Notes: generated by a model from the letters alone, not told the origin. 48,017 nucleotides of DNA from Acidobacteriota bacterium (GCA_003223245.1 QHYI01000116.1:1-48017); one strand, 5' to 3'; numbered from the stretch's first letter, positions 26,390 through 35,674 are shown. Translations and numbers: made by a program.

Positions 26390-27232
26390 ATGAGCACACT
26401 CTCCGATGGGCTCCGACAGAGCGACCGTGTCAGCTTCCGCATGCCCGTCGAGGCGGCGTGGGCCACAGCCCAAGGCGCCACTTTTGCGCAAACCGTGGAG
26501 ACCCTCCTCGTCAGCCGCAATGGAGGCGTGCTGCGCTTCGGCGAGAAGCTGGAGACCGGCCAGGAACTGCATTTGCGCCGGCACATTGAAGGCGAGCAGT
26601 GGAAAAACGCCCGAGCGCGCGTGGTTGCCGAAATCGATCAAGACAAGAACGGCTTTCTCTACGCGATCCACATTCTGGATCCCCGGTGTGACTTTTGGGA
26701 TATCGACTTCCCCTCCCTGCATAAAGCGGAAGAAGCGCTGGCCCGGCTGCTTATGGAATGCAGTTTCTGCCAGCGGCGCGAAGTCGTTTATCTCAATGAA
26801 ATGCAGCTAAAATCCTTCGAGGTTCGCCGGTGCGTGGCACGACATTGCCGGCATTGCGATTCGCCTTCCATCTGGATCGAATCACTGTCCGAGCTTGCCG
26901 GCGCGGGCAGTGATGGAGCGCACTCATCGCTCGAAGAGCGCGTGGTTCCGCGACGCAATCGCACGCGCGTGAAGGCGCGCGTGCTGGCGTGCGTCCGGCG
27001 GCGAGGCTTTGCCGAAGAAGTAGTGGTTTGCGAGGACCTGTCGAAAGGCGGAATCAGTTTTCGCAGCCGCAACCAATATCCAGAAGGCACGCGCGTGGAA
27101 GTGGCAGTGCCATTTACTCCTGGGACTGGCGCCATTTTTGTTCCCATCCGTATCGTTTTTTCCCAGGCCATTCCGACGGCCGGCCTTTACCGGCACGGTG
27201 CTGCGTATATCAAGCCTCCGATCGACAATTAG
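26390..27232 (+). CDS. Two-domain PilZ-like protein with central cysteine cluster
   Basis: A 280-residue protein. Residues about 8-115 form a PilZ-like N-terminal domain (RQSDRVSFRMPVEAAW; VSRNGGVLRF; LYAIHILDP). A helical linker follows with a putative zinc site of paired cysteines: CSFCQRREVVYL and then CVARHCRHCDSP. Residues about 190-280 are a second PilZ domain with RRNRTRVKARVLACVRR, EDLSKGGISFRSRNQYPEGT and YRHGAAYIKP. ATG at 26390 is preferred to an upstream Met with no ribosome site. Both motif arginines of the second domain are present, those of the first are weaker. Partner and output unknown. Confidence 0.75.
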   Translation: MSTLSDGLRQSDRVSFRMPVEAAWATAQGATFAQTVETLLVSRNGGVLRFGEKLETGQELHLRRHIEGEQWKNARARVVAEIDQDKNGFLYAIHILDPRCDFWDIDFPSLHKAEEALARLLMECSFCQRREVVYLNEMQLKSFEVRRCVARHCRHCDSPSIWIESLSELAGAGSDGAHSSLEERVVPRRNRTRVKARVLACVRRRGFAEEVVVCEDLSKGGISFRSRNQYPEGTRVEVAVPFTPGTGAIFVPIRIVFSQAIPTAGLYRHGAAYIKPPIDN

Positions 27233-27234
27233 CG

Positions 27235-27680
27235 ATGAGCGTTTCTCTGCGCGGAGCCCTCGTCGATCTCAACGCCGCGTATGCTCTGTATCTGCGAAAT
27301 GTGCAGCACGAAGGCGCGTTTTATGAGCTGGCGGACGCGCGCGTTCCGGCGAACATGCGCGGCTTGTTCGAAAACGGTGATCGCGGGTCGGATGCGGCTC
27401 GGGAGGCGGTGGATTACGTGACGAAAGCGGGCGTGGGAACAGGACCGTCGGGAGAATCGCTGCGATTTCAGAAGAACGAAGTGAAAATCAAAGCGCCGCT
27501 TATTCCGAAGAAGTTCTTTCACACCGCGGGAAATTTCCGGGGGCACCACGAAGAAGCGCAGAAGCCCGGTTTTTCCCCTTCCCGTTTTGCCTTGGATCGT
27601 TTTTTTTCAAAACGTGGACGCCATCATCGGTCCCGAAGAAGCCATTCGTTTACCCCGAGCATCTGACGGAGGAGCTGGAT
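27235..27680 (+). pseudogene. Broken fumarylacetoacetate hydrolase-family gene (N-terminal remnant)
   Basis: The first frame reads RGALVDLNAAYALYLRN, YELADARVPANMRGLFENGD and KAPLIPKKFFHTAGNFRGHH, which is the N-terminal part of FAH-family proteins with the first 10-15 residues missing. Near 27580 the frame shifts: the expected VLPWIVFFQNVDAIIGPEE is found one frame over, and near 27630 it shifts again to PFVYPEHLTEELD. Then similarity ends abruptly, before the metal-binding core. So two frameshifts plus loss of about half of the gene. It follows the PilZ gene by two bases. Confidence 0.7.
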
Positions 27681-27684
27681 AGAG

Positions 27685-27819
27685 TTGGGTATCGCCCTGA
27701 CAGCCGAGCAGCCACAGGCGGTGCTCTCCCGAGTGAAACGCGCAGGAGTCGAGAAGCGCGGGCTGCTTACGGACGCGGAATTTCGCTCCATCGTGGATCA
27801 GGTGCAGAACGCGGCTTAG
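27685..27819 (+). pseudogene. LeuA-like C-terminal scrap (2-isopropylmalate/homocitrate synthase family)
   Basis: Directly after the FAH remnant an open stretch of 44 codons reads LGIALTAEQPQAVLSRVKRA and EKRGLLTDAEFRSIVDQV, resembling the helical segment (E-x-x-x-x-x-x-R-V-K-x-x-x-x-K-K-x-x-x-D-x-x-x-x-x-I-V) at the end of the catalytic part of 2-isopropylmalate-type synthases. No ribosome site or gene body. The junction suggests a deletion that joined two unrelated genes. Confidence 0.4.
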
Positions 27820-27938
27820 CGCCTGATCGTAGCGCCGCCTGGTAATTCGATAAGGTGCAAAGTGAACTGTAAGGCCCGCGGATCAATTTCGTCGGGGGCC
27901 TCCTGGACGATCCAGTTGCAGTTGCCTTAACCGGGAGC

Positions 27939-28709
27939 CTAAGGCCGGCCAGCGGTCTTTTTCGCGGCGACGGGCCGATACTTACGGCGGATGATCAGCA
28001 GATTGTGACGCCCGCGGTTTTCGTCTTCGCTGAAAGCCCCATCGCGCTGGTCGCGCGGGCTCTTACGAGGATTGGCTTGCTGGCGAGCGGTGATGAAAGT
28101 ACCGTCGGGTTGCTTTTGATGCCACCTTCCATCCTGGGGATCAAACCAGGAGATATAGCAGCCCTGGGGAACCTCAAAGGCCTGACTCAGACGACCAAGA
28201 AAATCAAATTCCGTGCCCGCCGGCGCGTTAGTGTCGTAAAACTCCGGGGTGATGAAATCGGACACGTTAATGCCATTGATGGGGTAGGAGAAGATTTCAC
28301 AAGGATCTCCGACCTCCACAAGGTACTGAACCTCGTGGCCGTCCGCCCCGGGATCGATGTCCGGATCGCTTTGCAATTTACGCCCGAGCGGATCGACGAG
28401 CATCTCGAGCATCTCGTGGCTGGCCGTGATGCTCCAGTCGTCGCCGGCTTGAATTTCTGCGAAAGGCTTACCGTTCTTGTCCAAATGCACGCCCAGACCG
28501 GCGTCCGAATGATCGAGGATGGTCATGGGCCAAGCATTTGCGGGCACATTCTCTCCTTGATTGAGCGCTTGGACCACTGCATGAACTCCCCAGACAGGAG
28601 TAAAGTCGCGATCAAGCTGGATTTGAAGAGCATTGGTAACGTCTTGAACCTCACTGCGCGTGAGATTTAAGGAAGATTGATCCTGAAGTGTGACATGACG
28701 AATTTTCAT
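27939..28709 (-). CDS. Protein of unknown function with an HExxE motif (possible metallohydrolase)
   Basis: A 256-residue soluble protein, no signal peptide. The centre reads DWSITASHEMLEMLVDPLGR, a His-Glu-x-x-Glu helix like a zinc site, followed by DPGADGHEVQYLVEVGDPCE with further acidic residues and then INGINVSDFITPEFYD. The first 90 residues contain a Val/Leu/His-rich sheet pattern (GVHAVVQALNQGENVPANAW, TILDHSDAGLGVHLDKNGKP). The last 45 residues are basic and disordered (RRKYRPVAAKKTAG). I do not recognise the family with confidence; a peptidase-like role is a guess from the motif alone. ATG at 28709 has a weak GGGGTCTCC upstream. Confidence 0.6.
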   Translation of the reverse strand: MKIRHVTLQDQSSLNLTRSEVQDVTNALQIQLDRDFTPVWGVHAVVQALNQGENVPANAWPMTILDHSDAGLGVHLDKNGKPFAEIQAGDDWSITASHEMLEMLVDPLGRKLQSDPDIDPGADGHEVQYLVEVGDPCEIFSYPINGINVSDFITPEFYDTNAPAGTEFDFLGRLSQAFEVPQGCYISWFDPQDGRWHQKQPDGTFITARQQANPRKSPRDQRDGAFSEDENRGRHNLLIIRRKYRPVAAKKTAGRP

Positions 28710-28881
28710 CGGAGACCCCCTGGTCGAGCCGGAGAACTGGCTTCGAGGCGCATAACTCTAAGCGGAGGCGCCGAGCACCGCAATAGTACTCGGCCGGAAA
28801 AACCAGTGGAAAAGCTCGGAGACAGAAGGAACCGCGAAGAAGGTCCCTAAAGAAGGTCTGCCTAGCTGAAACGCGCCGTCA

Positions 28882-29925
28882 TTAGGAGAGGGCGCCGCGG
28901 AGAAAGGCGAGCATGCGGTAGCCGGCGATATAGGAAAACGGCGCGAGTTCGAGGGAGTAGTGGCCGCAATGCAGTCCCAGCGTGCGCGGTGCCGCGCCGT
29001 TACAGCGGAGGGAGTCGAGCATCTGGCGCGTCAGCTCGGGGAGCATGGTCGGGTCGTATTTCCCGTAGACCATGAAGCAGTTGCGTCCAGCGCCCATGCC
29101 GCGCTCGACATAAGGCATCGGGCTGATGGGCGCCCAGTATTCGCGAAGTTCATCCACGGTCGCGTGTTCGCGCAAGCTTTCCCAGACGTGGTTGGTGGTC
29201 ATGCCCTGGCTGACGACGTCGGCGTAGTACGTGGACACGTGAAAGAAACCGCCAGCGCGGACGGCAGCATCGTGAACCAGCGTAATGTAGCCAATGGAGG
29301 AGCCGATGCTTGTGCCGAGAATGCCGAGTTTGGTATAGCCCAGCCGATGGAGCCAGCGCAGGCAGCGGCGCGCATCGAGGACCGCCTGACGGTTCGCTTG
29401 AAGCGTTAGTCCGATATTGGGGCCGCAAAGCTGATCGGCGCGCTCATAACCGCTTGGCATGCGGCGGTTATGATACGGCAGGCTCATCTTCAAAGCGGTA
29501 ATCCCGAACCGCGCGATCCATTCGCAAAGCCCGTCTTGCCCGTGCCATTTGGCGTTCCAGTTGGGAAGGACGAGGACTGCCGTGCCTTCCGCGGCCTTGA
29601 TCGGAGGCTTCCAACTTCGGCAAGCAGGCCAGAGGCGTGCGTAGACGGTATTGTTCTCCGGCCAGGGGGATTCGATTGCGCTCGTGAAAGTAAGGACATT
29701 CTCGTCGTCGAGATGATAGTCGGTGGCCGGTGTAGTCGCATACCAATCGCGACTATTTTCAATGGCGTTTCGAGCGTATGCGCGAACGAAGCCAGCCGGA
29801 TCAGGTTCCTCCGGCGAGCCGCCCATGTGCTCGAGCCCCCAATGGAAAGGCTGGACGCGGCGATTGTCGTCGGTGGTCCAGCGGCGATGCTCGTAGCGGC
29901 GGATGTTGCGCTCGAAGAAGTGCAT
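28882..29925 (-). CDS. Alpha/beta hydrolase family protein (ABHD18-like)
   Basis: A 347-residue hydrolase. Oxyanion region VLVLPNWNAKWHGQDGLCEW, then a nucleophile elbow LGILGTSIGSSIGYI (G-T-S-I-G), acid in MVYGKYDPTMLPEL and His in LGLHCGHYSLELAPF near the end. The N-terminal 90 residues are an extra cap-like region (WTTDDNRRVQPFHWGLEHMG). No signal peptide with the ATG at 29923-29925; an earlier Met 30 bases upstream is possible and neither has a good ribosome site. Substrate unknown. Confidence 0.75.
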   Translation of the reverse strand: MHFFERNIRRYEHRRWTTDDNRRVQPFHWGLEHMGGSPEEPDPAGFVRAYARNAIENSRDWYATTPATDYHLDDENVLTFTSAIESPWPENNTVYARLWPACRSWKPPIKAAEGTAVLVLPNWNAKWHGQDGLCEWIARFGITALKMSLPYHNRRMPSGYERADQLCGPNIGLTLQANRQAVLDARRCLRWLHRLGYTKLGILGTSIGSSIGYITLVHDAAVRAGGFFHVSTYYADVVSQGMTTNHVWESLREHATVDELREYWAPISPMPYVERGMGAGRNCFMVYGKYDPTMLPELTRQMLDSLRCNGAAPRTLGLHCGHYSLELAPFSYIAGYRMLAFLRGALS

Positions 29926-30234
29926 GAAGAAACAGTTTACAGTCGACCGTTTCATAAGAAAAGTTGAGGCAGCAAATACAGCAGCTGTGCCGCACATGTC
30001 GCTTGGCGGCACGCCGAAGCATCGCAATGCGCCATGCCAGGCGGTTGACACTAAGCCTTTTGTTTTCAACCTAAGAAACAACTTTTCGGAGCAGCGTTAT
30101 CCGGATAGGAAGGTTAGGGATGGGGCACGGAGGAAAGCAGGTTTGTTGAGGGGTGCGAGCGGCTGTGGGAGAGTAATTAAGGCGGCTCGAAAGCGGCCGA
30201 CTTTACCTGTGGCCGCGAGATGGCCGACTAAACT

Positions 30235-31152
30235 GTGGTCATCGCCAGCATATTTATTTTCCTGTTTGGGGCTGTAATTGGGAGCTTCCTGAATGTCTGC
30301 ATCACGCGGATTCCGGAGGAGGTCTCAATTATTTCGCCGGGCTCGCGCTGCCCAAACTGCACAACGCCCATCAAGCCCTACGACAACGTCCCGGTGTTTG
30401 CATGGCTGTGGCTAAGGGGAAAATGCCGGACATGTGGCGCGCCCATTTCCTTGATGTACCCGCTGGTGGAGCTGACCACGGGATTGCTGTTTGTGGCGGT
30501 GTTTCTCGAGTACGGTCCCACGCAAGCTACGGTGAAATGGCTGTTTTTCACCTGCCTTGTCATCGTCCTAATCATTACCGATTTGCGTGTGCGGCTGCTG
30601 CCGGATTTGGTGACCTGGCCCGGATTCGCGGTAGGGCTGCTGCTCTCCGCATTTGTTCCACCGAGCGACGGATTTGCACGAGCCTTGAGCTGGCGCTTGC
30701 TGCATCAGCGTTTGCAACCCCACGCGGCAGGCTTGGTCGATGGAATCCTCGGAGCGGCCCTTGGAAGCTTTCTGCTGTGGGGATTGGCGGCAGCTTACAG
30801 GATCGTGCGCAAGCGCGAAGGTATGGGCATGGGCGACGTAAAAATGATGGCCATGGTCGGTGCTTTTCTGGGATTGCGCGGAACGTTTTGGACGATTTTG
30901 CTGGGCAGCCTGCTAGGCAGCGTGATCGGGTTGAGCGTGGTAAGCACGCTGTACTTCGCGGGCTGGCAGCGTAATTTGGCCGAACGTGCGAGCAGAAGAG
31001 GGCTCGGGAGCATGAGAGGGCTTCGCTGGGCCATTGCGAGCCAATATCAACTGCCGCTGGGAACGTTTTTGGGGGTAGGGGCGCTGGCGGTTGTTTATCT
31101 TGGCCCGCTGATCGGTTCGCAATGGCCGATGCTGCTGGGGTTTCTGGGTTGA
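30235..31152 (+). CDS. Prepilin peptidase / N-methyltransferase (A24 family)
   Basis: Inner-membrane aspartic protease that cleaves and methylates type IV prepilins and type II secretion pseudopilins. 305 residues: IGSFLNVCITRIPEEVSIIS at the N-terminus, a cytoplasmic zinc loop with two pairs CPNC and CRTC (about residues 39-68), catalytic Asp in LIITDLRVRLLPDLVTWPG and the second in GMGMGDVKMMAMVGAFLG. An insertion of about 25 residues lies between helices (PPSDGFARALSWRLLHQRLQ). GTG at 30235. First of four genes in one direction; the following kinase and regulator may control pilus genes. Confidence 0.93.
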   Translation: MVIASIFIFLFGAVIGSFLNVCITRIPEEVSIISPGSRCPNCTTPIKPYDNVPVFAWLWLRGKCRTCGAPISLMYPLVELTTGLLFVAVFLEYGPTQATVKWLFFTCLVIVLIITDLRVRLLPDLVTWPGFAVGLLLSAFVPPSDGFARALSWRLLHQRLQPHAAGLVDGILGAALGSFLLWGLAAAYRIVRKREGMGMGDVKMMAMVGAFLGLRGTFWTILLGSLLGSVIGLSVVSTLYFAGWQRNLAERASRRGLGSMRGLRWAIASQYQLPLGTFLGVGALAVVYLGPLIGSQWPMLLGFLG

Positions 31153-31220
31153 GCTTTCGCCTGAAGGCTCTCTAAGCAAGACGAGCTAGGAAAGGAGCCA
31201 GACGCTAAGCGGCGAGATCG

Positions 31221-32582
31221 ATGTGGGGAACGCTCCAAACCGGAACTGGCACGCAGCACCTGTGGGAGACTGCCGCGATCCTGGGAGTTGTCTTGCTGGG
31301 GGTCGTCGGCCTGGTCGTGTATTTGCTGCGCAAGTTTTTTCAGAGTACCAAAGAAGAGCATAAAGAGAGGATTGCCGTGAGCGCGCCGCGTACAGAGAAT
31401 CCTTCCGCGTTCATGGCCGCCTCCATGCAGGCGGTGATCCAGCAACTGCGCGAACAGGAAAAAGAGCTGGAGCGGCTGCACAAGATTGAAAGAGACCGCG
31501 CTAAGCAAACCGAACGGCTGAGCGAAGAGGTCACGCGCAACATGCCTGCCGGCTTGCTGATTGTGAATGCCAACGGCATTATCTCCAGCGCGAATCCAGC
31601 GGCAGAACAAGTTTTGGGAATTCATGGGCTGGGATTCCGCCGGTACAGCGAAGCTCTGGGACCGGACTCGGCGCTTACGAGGCTCGTGGTGGAGTGCCTC
31701 GAGTCGGGAAAAATCTTTCGGAGACAAGAAGTCGAGCATGTGCCTCCCGCCGGAGACACGCGCCATCTGGGTGTCACGATTTCGCCGATCCGTCGTGGCG
31801 AAGGAAAAATCAACGGCGCCATCTGCCTTCTGACGGATTTGACCGAGTTGGCAGCTTTGCAGCAACGCATGCAACTCAAGGAAAACCTGGCGGCGCTGGG
31901 CGAATTGTCTGCTGGAATTGCTCACGAGTTTAAAAACGCGCTCGCAACAATATCCGGATACGCCCAGCTAATCCCCGGGTCTTCGCCGAAGGAAGCAGCG
32001 GATTATGCAAAGAAAATCGTCGAGCAAACCAGGAACATCACCCACATGGTGGCAGAATTCCTGAAATATGCGCGCCCGATGGAAATTCCGGAGGACCGCG
32101 TAGAACTGGAAGAGGTTGTGCAGCGCGCCATAGCTGAGGTAGCTCAGACGATGCCGCAGGTAACCATCGAATGGGCAGGGAATTTCGACGGCGTGGCAGG
32201 CGACGAGGGGCTGTTGCGGCAGGCGCTGCTGAATTTGACCAGGAATGCCGCCGAAGCATGTGCGGAAGCCGGGGGCGGCGGGCGCGTGACCCTTCGCGGG
32301 GAGGTCGTTGAAGGCGAGGACACTGGATGGCAGCGCATTATGGTTGCTGATAATGGGCCCGGGATTGCGCAAGCGACGATGTCGAAATTGTTTCGACCAT
32401 TTTTCACCACCAAAAGCAATGGAACAGGATTGGGATTGGCGGTGGTGCAGAAAATCATCGTGCAGCACGGAGGACAGGTCGAAGTAAGGAACTGTCCAAA
32501 AGGCGGGGCCGAGTTTATAGTTACGTTACCGCTGCCGCGAAAGTTGCCAGTGGCAGTAGAATTAAGCCAGGGTCGCATCTAA
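31221..32582 (+). CDS. PAS-domain sensor histidine kinase (NtrB/PilS-like)
   Basis: A 453-residue kinase with one N-terminal membrane helix (about 16-38), a coiled-coil linker (about 70-105), a PAS domain (about 105-210: NMPAGLLIVNANGIISSANP), phospho-acceptor His235 in LGELSAGIAHEFKNALATIS, and HATPase motifs NAAEACAEAG, VADNGPGIA and KSNGTGLGLAVVQ. The E-F-K-N after the His resembles the NtrB/PilS class, whose partners are sigma-54 response regulators, and one is encoded two genes downstream. Confidence 0.9.
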   Translation: MWGTLQTGTGTQHLWETAAILGVVLLGVVGLVVYLLRKFFQSTKEEHKERIAVSAPRTENPSAFMAASMQAVIQQLREQEKELERLHKIERDRAKQTERLSEEVTRNMPAGLLIVNANGIISSANPAAEQVLGIHGLGFRRYSEALGPDSALTRLVVECLESGKIFRRQEVEHVPPAGDTRHLGVTISPIRRGEGKINGAICLLTDLTELAALQQRMQLKENLAALGELSAGIAHEFKNALATISGYAQLIPGSSPKEAADYAKKIVEQTRNITHMVAEFLKYARPMEIPEDRVELEEVVQRAIAEVAQTMPQVTIEWAGNFDGVAGDEGLLRQALLNLTRNAAEACAEAGGGGRVTLRGEVVEGEDTGWQRIMVADNGPGIAQATMSKLFRPFFTTKSNGTGLGLAVVQKIIVQHGGQVEVRNCPKGGAEFIVTLPLPRKLPVAVELSQGRI

Positions 32583-32634
32583 CTATGCAAGAGACACAAG
32601 GGGCCGTCCAACAGCTCCGGAAGGGCGGGACAAC

Positions 32635-33243
32635 ATGCGGAAGAACGATTGGCTGAAGATGGCCGCTGTGCTTGCAGCACTTTGCCTGGCGCCGTTGGCA
32701 AGCTACGCACAGGACCAGGGTTCGCAGACAGGCGACCCGGTTGCGGACGCGGCGAGAAAAGCGCGAGCGGAAAAACAGAAAAAGGACGCGCAGAAACCGA
32801 AGAAAGTCTATACGGATGACGATGTAAAGCCCGCGACGCCGGAAAAGCCTGCCCTACAAAACGCAACCGCTACGACACCCACGACAGGAGGCGCCGAAAG
32901 CACAGCTACGGCCGGCACCAAGGGTACAAAGGAGAATGCCGAGGAAAAAGAAGACCCGAACAGCGAGAAAGCCTGGCGGAAGCGCTTCAGCGAGCAGCAC
33001 GCCAAGATTGCGAAGGCCGAGAAGGAATTGGATATCCTTCAGCGCGAATTGCAGAAATCCCAGCTTCAGTATTATCCTGACCCGACCAAGGCCATGACCG
33101 AGCAGAACAGCCGCACGGAAATCAACGACAAAACCGCCAAGATCGAAGCCAAGAAGAAGGAATTGGAGCAGCTAAAGCAGCAGCTGGACGACATGGAAAC
33201 CGAGCTGCGCAAGTCCGGCGGCGATGCGGGCTGGGCGCAGTAG
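32635..33243 (+). CDS. Exported coiled-coil protein of unknown function
   Basis: A 202-residue protein with a signal peptide (MRKNDWLKMAAVLAALCLAP then LASYAQ). Residues about 35-115 are Lys/Ala/Thr/Glu-rich and disordered; residues about 118-195 form a long heptad coiled coil (AKIAKAEKELDILQRELQKS; TAKIEAKKKELEQLKQQLDD). Such proteins are common beside two-component genes in Acidobacteriota and unassigned. It lies 52 bases after the kinase gene and may be co-transcribed. Confidence 0.7.
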   Translation: MRKNDWLKMAAVLAALCLAPLASYAQDQGSQTGDPVADAARKARAEKQKKDAQKPKKVYTDDDVKPATPEKPALQNATATTPTTGGAESTATAGTKGTKENAEEKEDPNSEKAWRKRFSEQHAKIAKAEKELDILQRELQKSQLQYYPDPTKAMTEQNSRTEINDKTAKIEAKKKELEQLKQQLDDMETELRKSGGDAGWAQ

Positions 33244-33472
33244 AGTCGTTGGTTCCCGTTGTCGGTCTTCCGTAAAGAGGGCCGTCTCTGGCGGTGACGT
33301 CTTCACCCCGCTTTTTATTTTTGAATTGTCCAAATTCGCTGTTTCACCAGGGTCGTGGTTCTTAACTGCGCCGCCCGAAGGGCCCCCGGAATAGTGCGGT
33401 GCTTCCCTTCTCCGCACACGCATCTCTCGTTCTTCCCTGAAGCCATTCGAATCCGTGATAGAAACAAGAGAG

Positions 33473-34861
33473 ATGGAGCCTCTTCTGCTCGTTGAAGACA
33501 AAGCTGAACTCCGGGCCATGATGCGCAAGGCTCTGGAGCGCGCCGGATACGCCGTGGAGGAAGCGCCCGACGGCGCTACCGCGATTCAAAAAGTGCGCTC
33601 GCGGCGATATCTGCTGGTAATCACCGACCTGAAGATGCCAGGAGCTTCAGGGTTGGATGTTCTGCGCGAAACCAAGCAGGCGGACGCCACGATTCCGGTG
33701 TTGCTGCTCACAGCGTACGGATCGGTGGAGGAAGCCGTGTCAGCAATGAAAGACGGCGCGTTTGATTTTCTGCAGAAACCGGTGGATTTGGATCATTTGA
33801 AGTTGTTGGTTAAACGCGCGGCGGAACAACAAGAGCTTCAGCGCGAAAACTTGCTGTTGCGGGCAGAATACTCAGCCCGCTACGGCTTTCCGCGCATCGT
33901 CGGAGAACATCCGTCGATCCGGGAAGTCAGCCAGCAAATCCAGAAGATTGCCGCGACGGATACAACTTGTCTGTTGTTGGGCGAAAGTGGGACGGGGAAG
34001 GAATTGTTCGCGCTGGCGATCCATCATTTATCGTCCCGGCGGGAACAGCCGTTTGTGGCGCTGAACTGCGCGGCGATTCCGGAAGGCTTGGTGGAAAACG
34101 AGCTGTTCGGGCATGAAAGGGGCGCATTCACAGGAGCGGCCACACGCAAAGTGGGGAAAATGGACCTCGCGCACCGTGGCACGCTATTCCTGGACGAAAT
34201 TGGCGAATTGCCGCTAGCGATTCAAGCGAAACTGTTGCGCGCGCTGGAAGAAAAACGATTCGAACGGGTGGGCGGCACACAATCGATTGACGTGGACGTT
34301 CGCATCATCGTGGCCACGAACCGCGATTTGCAGAAACAAGTCCAGGACAAGCTTTTTCGAGACGATTTGTACTTCCGGATTTCCACCGTGCCCATCACGA
34401 TTCCGCCTCTGCGCGAGCGCGGCAACGACGTGTTGCTGCTCGCAGACGACTTCTTGGAAAGGTTCAGCCGCGAGTTCACCAAACCTGGCTTGGAACTTGC
34501 TGAAGAGGCTCGGGAGCAATTGCTGCATTATCGCTGGCCAGGAAACGTCCGCGAACTACAAAACACGATGGAGCGTGCGGTGATTTTGGCCGATGGCGTC
34601 ACCATTTGCGCGGACGATCTACAGTTGCCAGCAACGAAACCGGACGCAACGAAGCTGCCGTCCGGAATGCTGCCCGAAAAGTTCGATTGGGAAGGGTCAC
34701 TCGAACAAGTTACGAGCCGCGCGGCAGCACACGTGGAAAAAGCTTTGCTGGAAAGCACGATGCGTGAATGTAAGTGGAACAAGACGCGAGCCGCCGAAAC
34801 ACTGGGCATCACGCCGAAAACGCTATTGGCCAAATTACGAGCCGCAAGGCTGGAAGAGTAA
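33473..34861 (+). CDS. Sigma-54-dependent response regulator (NtrC family)
   Basis: A 462-residue transcription activator. Receiver domain 1-120: acidic pocket VEDKAEL, phospho-acceptor Asp52 in [10 protein letters not shown] and Lys in LQKPVD. AAA+ domain 140-370: Walker [17 protein letters not shown], the sigma-54 contact loop [12 protein letters not shown], Walker [14 protein letters not shown], and [18 protein letters not shown]-terminal Fis-type helix-turn-helix: [23 protein letters not shown] at 33473 begins the receiver fold; a GTG 18 bases upstream is also in frame. The partner is presumably the kinase at 31221-32582. Confidence 0.92.
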   Translation: MEPLLLVEDKAELRAMMRKALERAGYAVEEAPDGATAIQKVRSRRYLLVITDLKMPGASGLDVLRETKQADATIPVLLLTAYGSVEEAVSAMKDGAFDFLQKPVDLDHLKLLVKRAAEQQELQRENLLLRAEYSARYGFPRIVGEHPSIREVSQQIQKIAATDTTCLLLGESGTGKELFALAIHHLSSRREQPFVALNCAAIPEGLVENELFGHERGAFTGAATRKVGKMDLAHRGTLFLDEIGELPLAIQAKLLRALEEKRFERVGGTQSIDVDVRIIVATNRDLQKQVQDKLFRDDLYFRISTVPITIPPLRERGNDVLLLADDFLERFSREFTKPGLELAEEAREQLLHYRWPGNVRELQNTMERAVILADGVTICADDLQLPATKPDATKLPSGMLPEKFDWEGSLEQVTSRAAAHVEKALLESTMRECKWNKTRAAETLGITPKTLLAKLRAARLEE

Positions 34862-34885
34862 AGCAGTTTGCATTGTGTGCAGTTT

Positions 34886-35674
34886 TCAGTTTGCGCTTTT
34901 TCGCGTCCCGGTGTGCAGCGCCACGGCGCGCATGGTCCATTCACGAAAGTCGACGGATTGATAGCCGAGGGCGCGCATCACTGCGGCAAGTTCGGGCGGA
35001 CGGAAAAACCGCGCGACGGATTTGGGAAGATATGTATAAGCCGATCGATGGCCGGAGATGAGCCACCCGACTCGCGGTAGAACTTTTGTGAAATACCAGC
35101 GGTACAGATTCCCTAGCAAACCTTCCGGCGGCTCGGCGAATTCGAGGATCGCAATCGTACCTCCGGGTTTGAGCACGCGATAAATTTCGCGAAGCCCAGC
35201 TTCGTAGTTGGCAAGGTTGCGGAAGCCGAAGGCGCTGGTCACCAAATCGAAGGAAGAGTCCGCAAACGGGAGACGTAGAGCGTCGGCTTCGAAAAATGGC
35301 ATTGGCCACCCTGAACCAGCGCCATCGACCTTAGACTGGGTAGCGCCCTTCTGCCTGGCGCGAACCAACATCGCGTGAGCAAAATCGACCGCAAGGATCC
35401 GCGCTTTGCCGGCGTTTCGGAGAGCGAGGGCCAGATCACCGGTGCCGCAGCAAAGGTCCAGAACTAAAGCGTTGGGGCGCTCCAAGATCGGACGGAGCTG
35501 GTGCGTGGTACGCTTGCGCCACAGCCGATCAAACTCAAAAGACAAAAGATGGTTCAGCAGATCATAGCGCGGGGCGATCTGCGAAAACATCTCGCGCACT
35601 TTTTTAGCAGCGTCCGTCTCGCTGACCGCGCCTTCCGGCCGAGTGCCCTTCACCGGGGCGCTTCCTCCGCTCAT
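34886..35674 (-). CDS. ubiE: Demethylmenaquinone methyltransferase (UbiE/MenG)
   Basis: SAM-dependent C-methylation of demethylmenaquinone, the last step of menaquinone synthesis. 262 residues with VREMFSQIAPRYDLLNHLLS, the SAM loop LVLDLCCGTGDLALALRNAG, ADALRLPFADSSFDLVTSAF, GFRNLANYEAGLREIYRVLK and YTYLPKSVARF near the end. ATG at 35672-35674 overlaps the aroB stop (ATGA), so it is coupled to aroB; the 100 codons of open frame upstream lie inside aroB. Family members act on menaquinone and/or ubiquinone; menaquinone is inferred from phylum. Confidence 0.92.
   Translation of the reverse strand: MSGGSAPVKGTRPEGAVSETDAAKKVREMFSQIAPRYDLLNHLLSFEFDRLWRKRTTHQLRPILERPNALVLDLCCGTGDLALALRNAGKARILAVDFAHAMLVRARQKGATQSKVDGAGSGWPMPFFEADALRLPFADSSFDLVTSAFGFRNLANYEAGLREIYRVLKPGGTIAILEFAEPPEGLLGNLYRWYFTKVLPRVGWLISGHRSAYTYLPKSVARFFRPPELAAVMRALGYQSVDFREWTMRAVALHTGTRKSAN

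Noticed and set aside
26989-27234. Earlier start for the FAH-like frame inside the PilZ gene
   Set aside because: Sequence upstream of 27235 in that frame is not FAH-like and overlaps the PilZ coding region.
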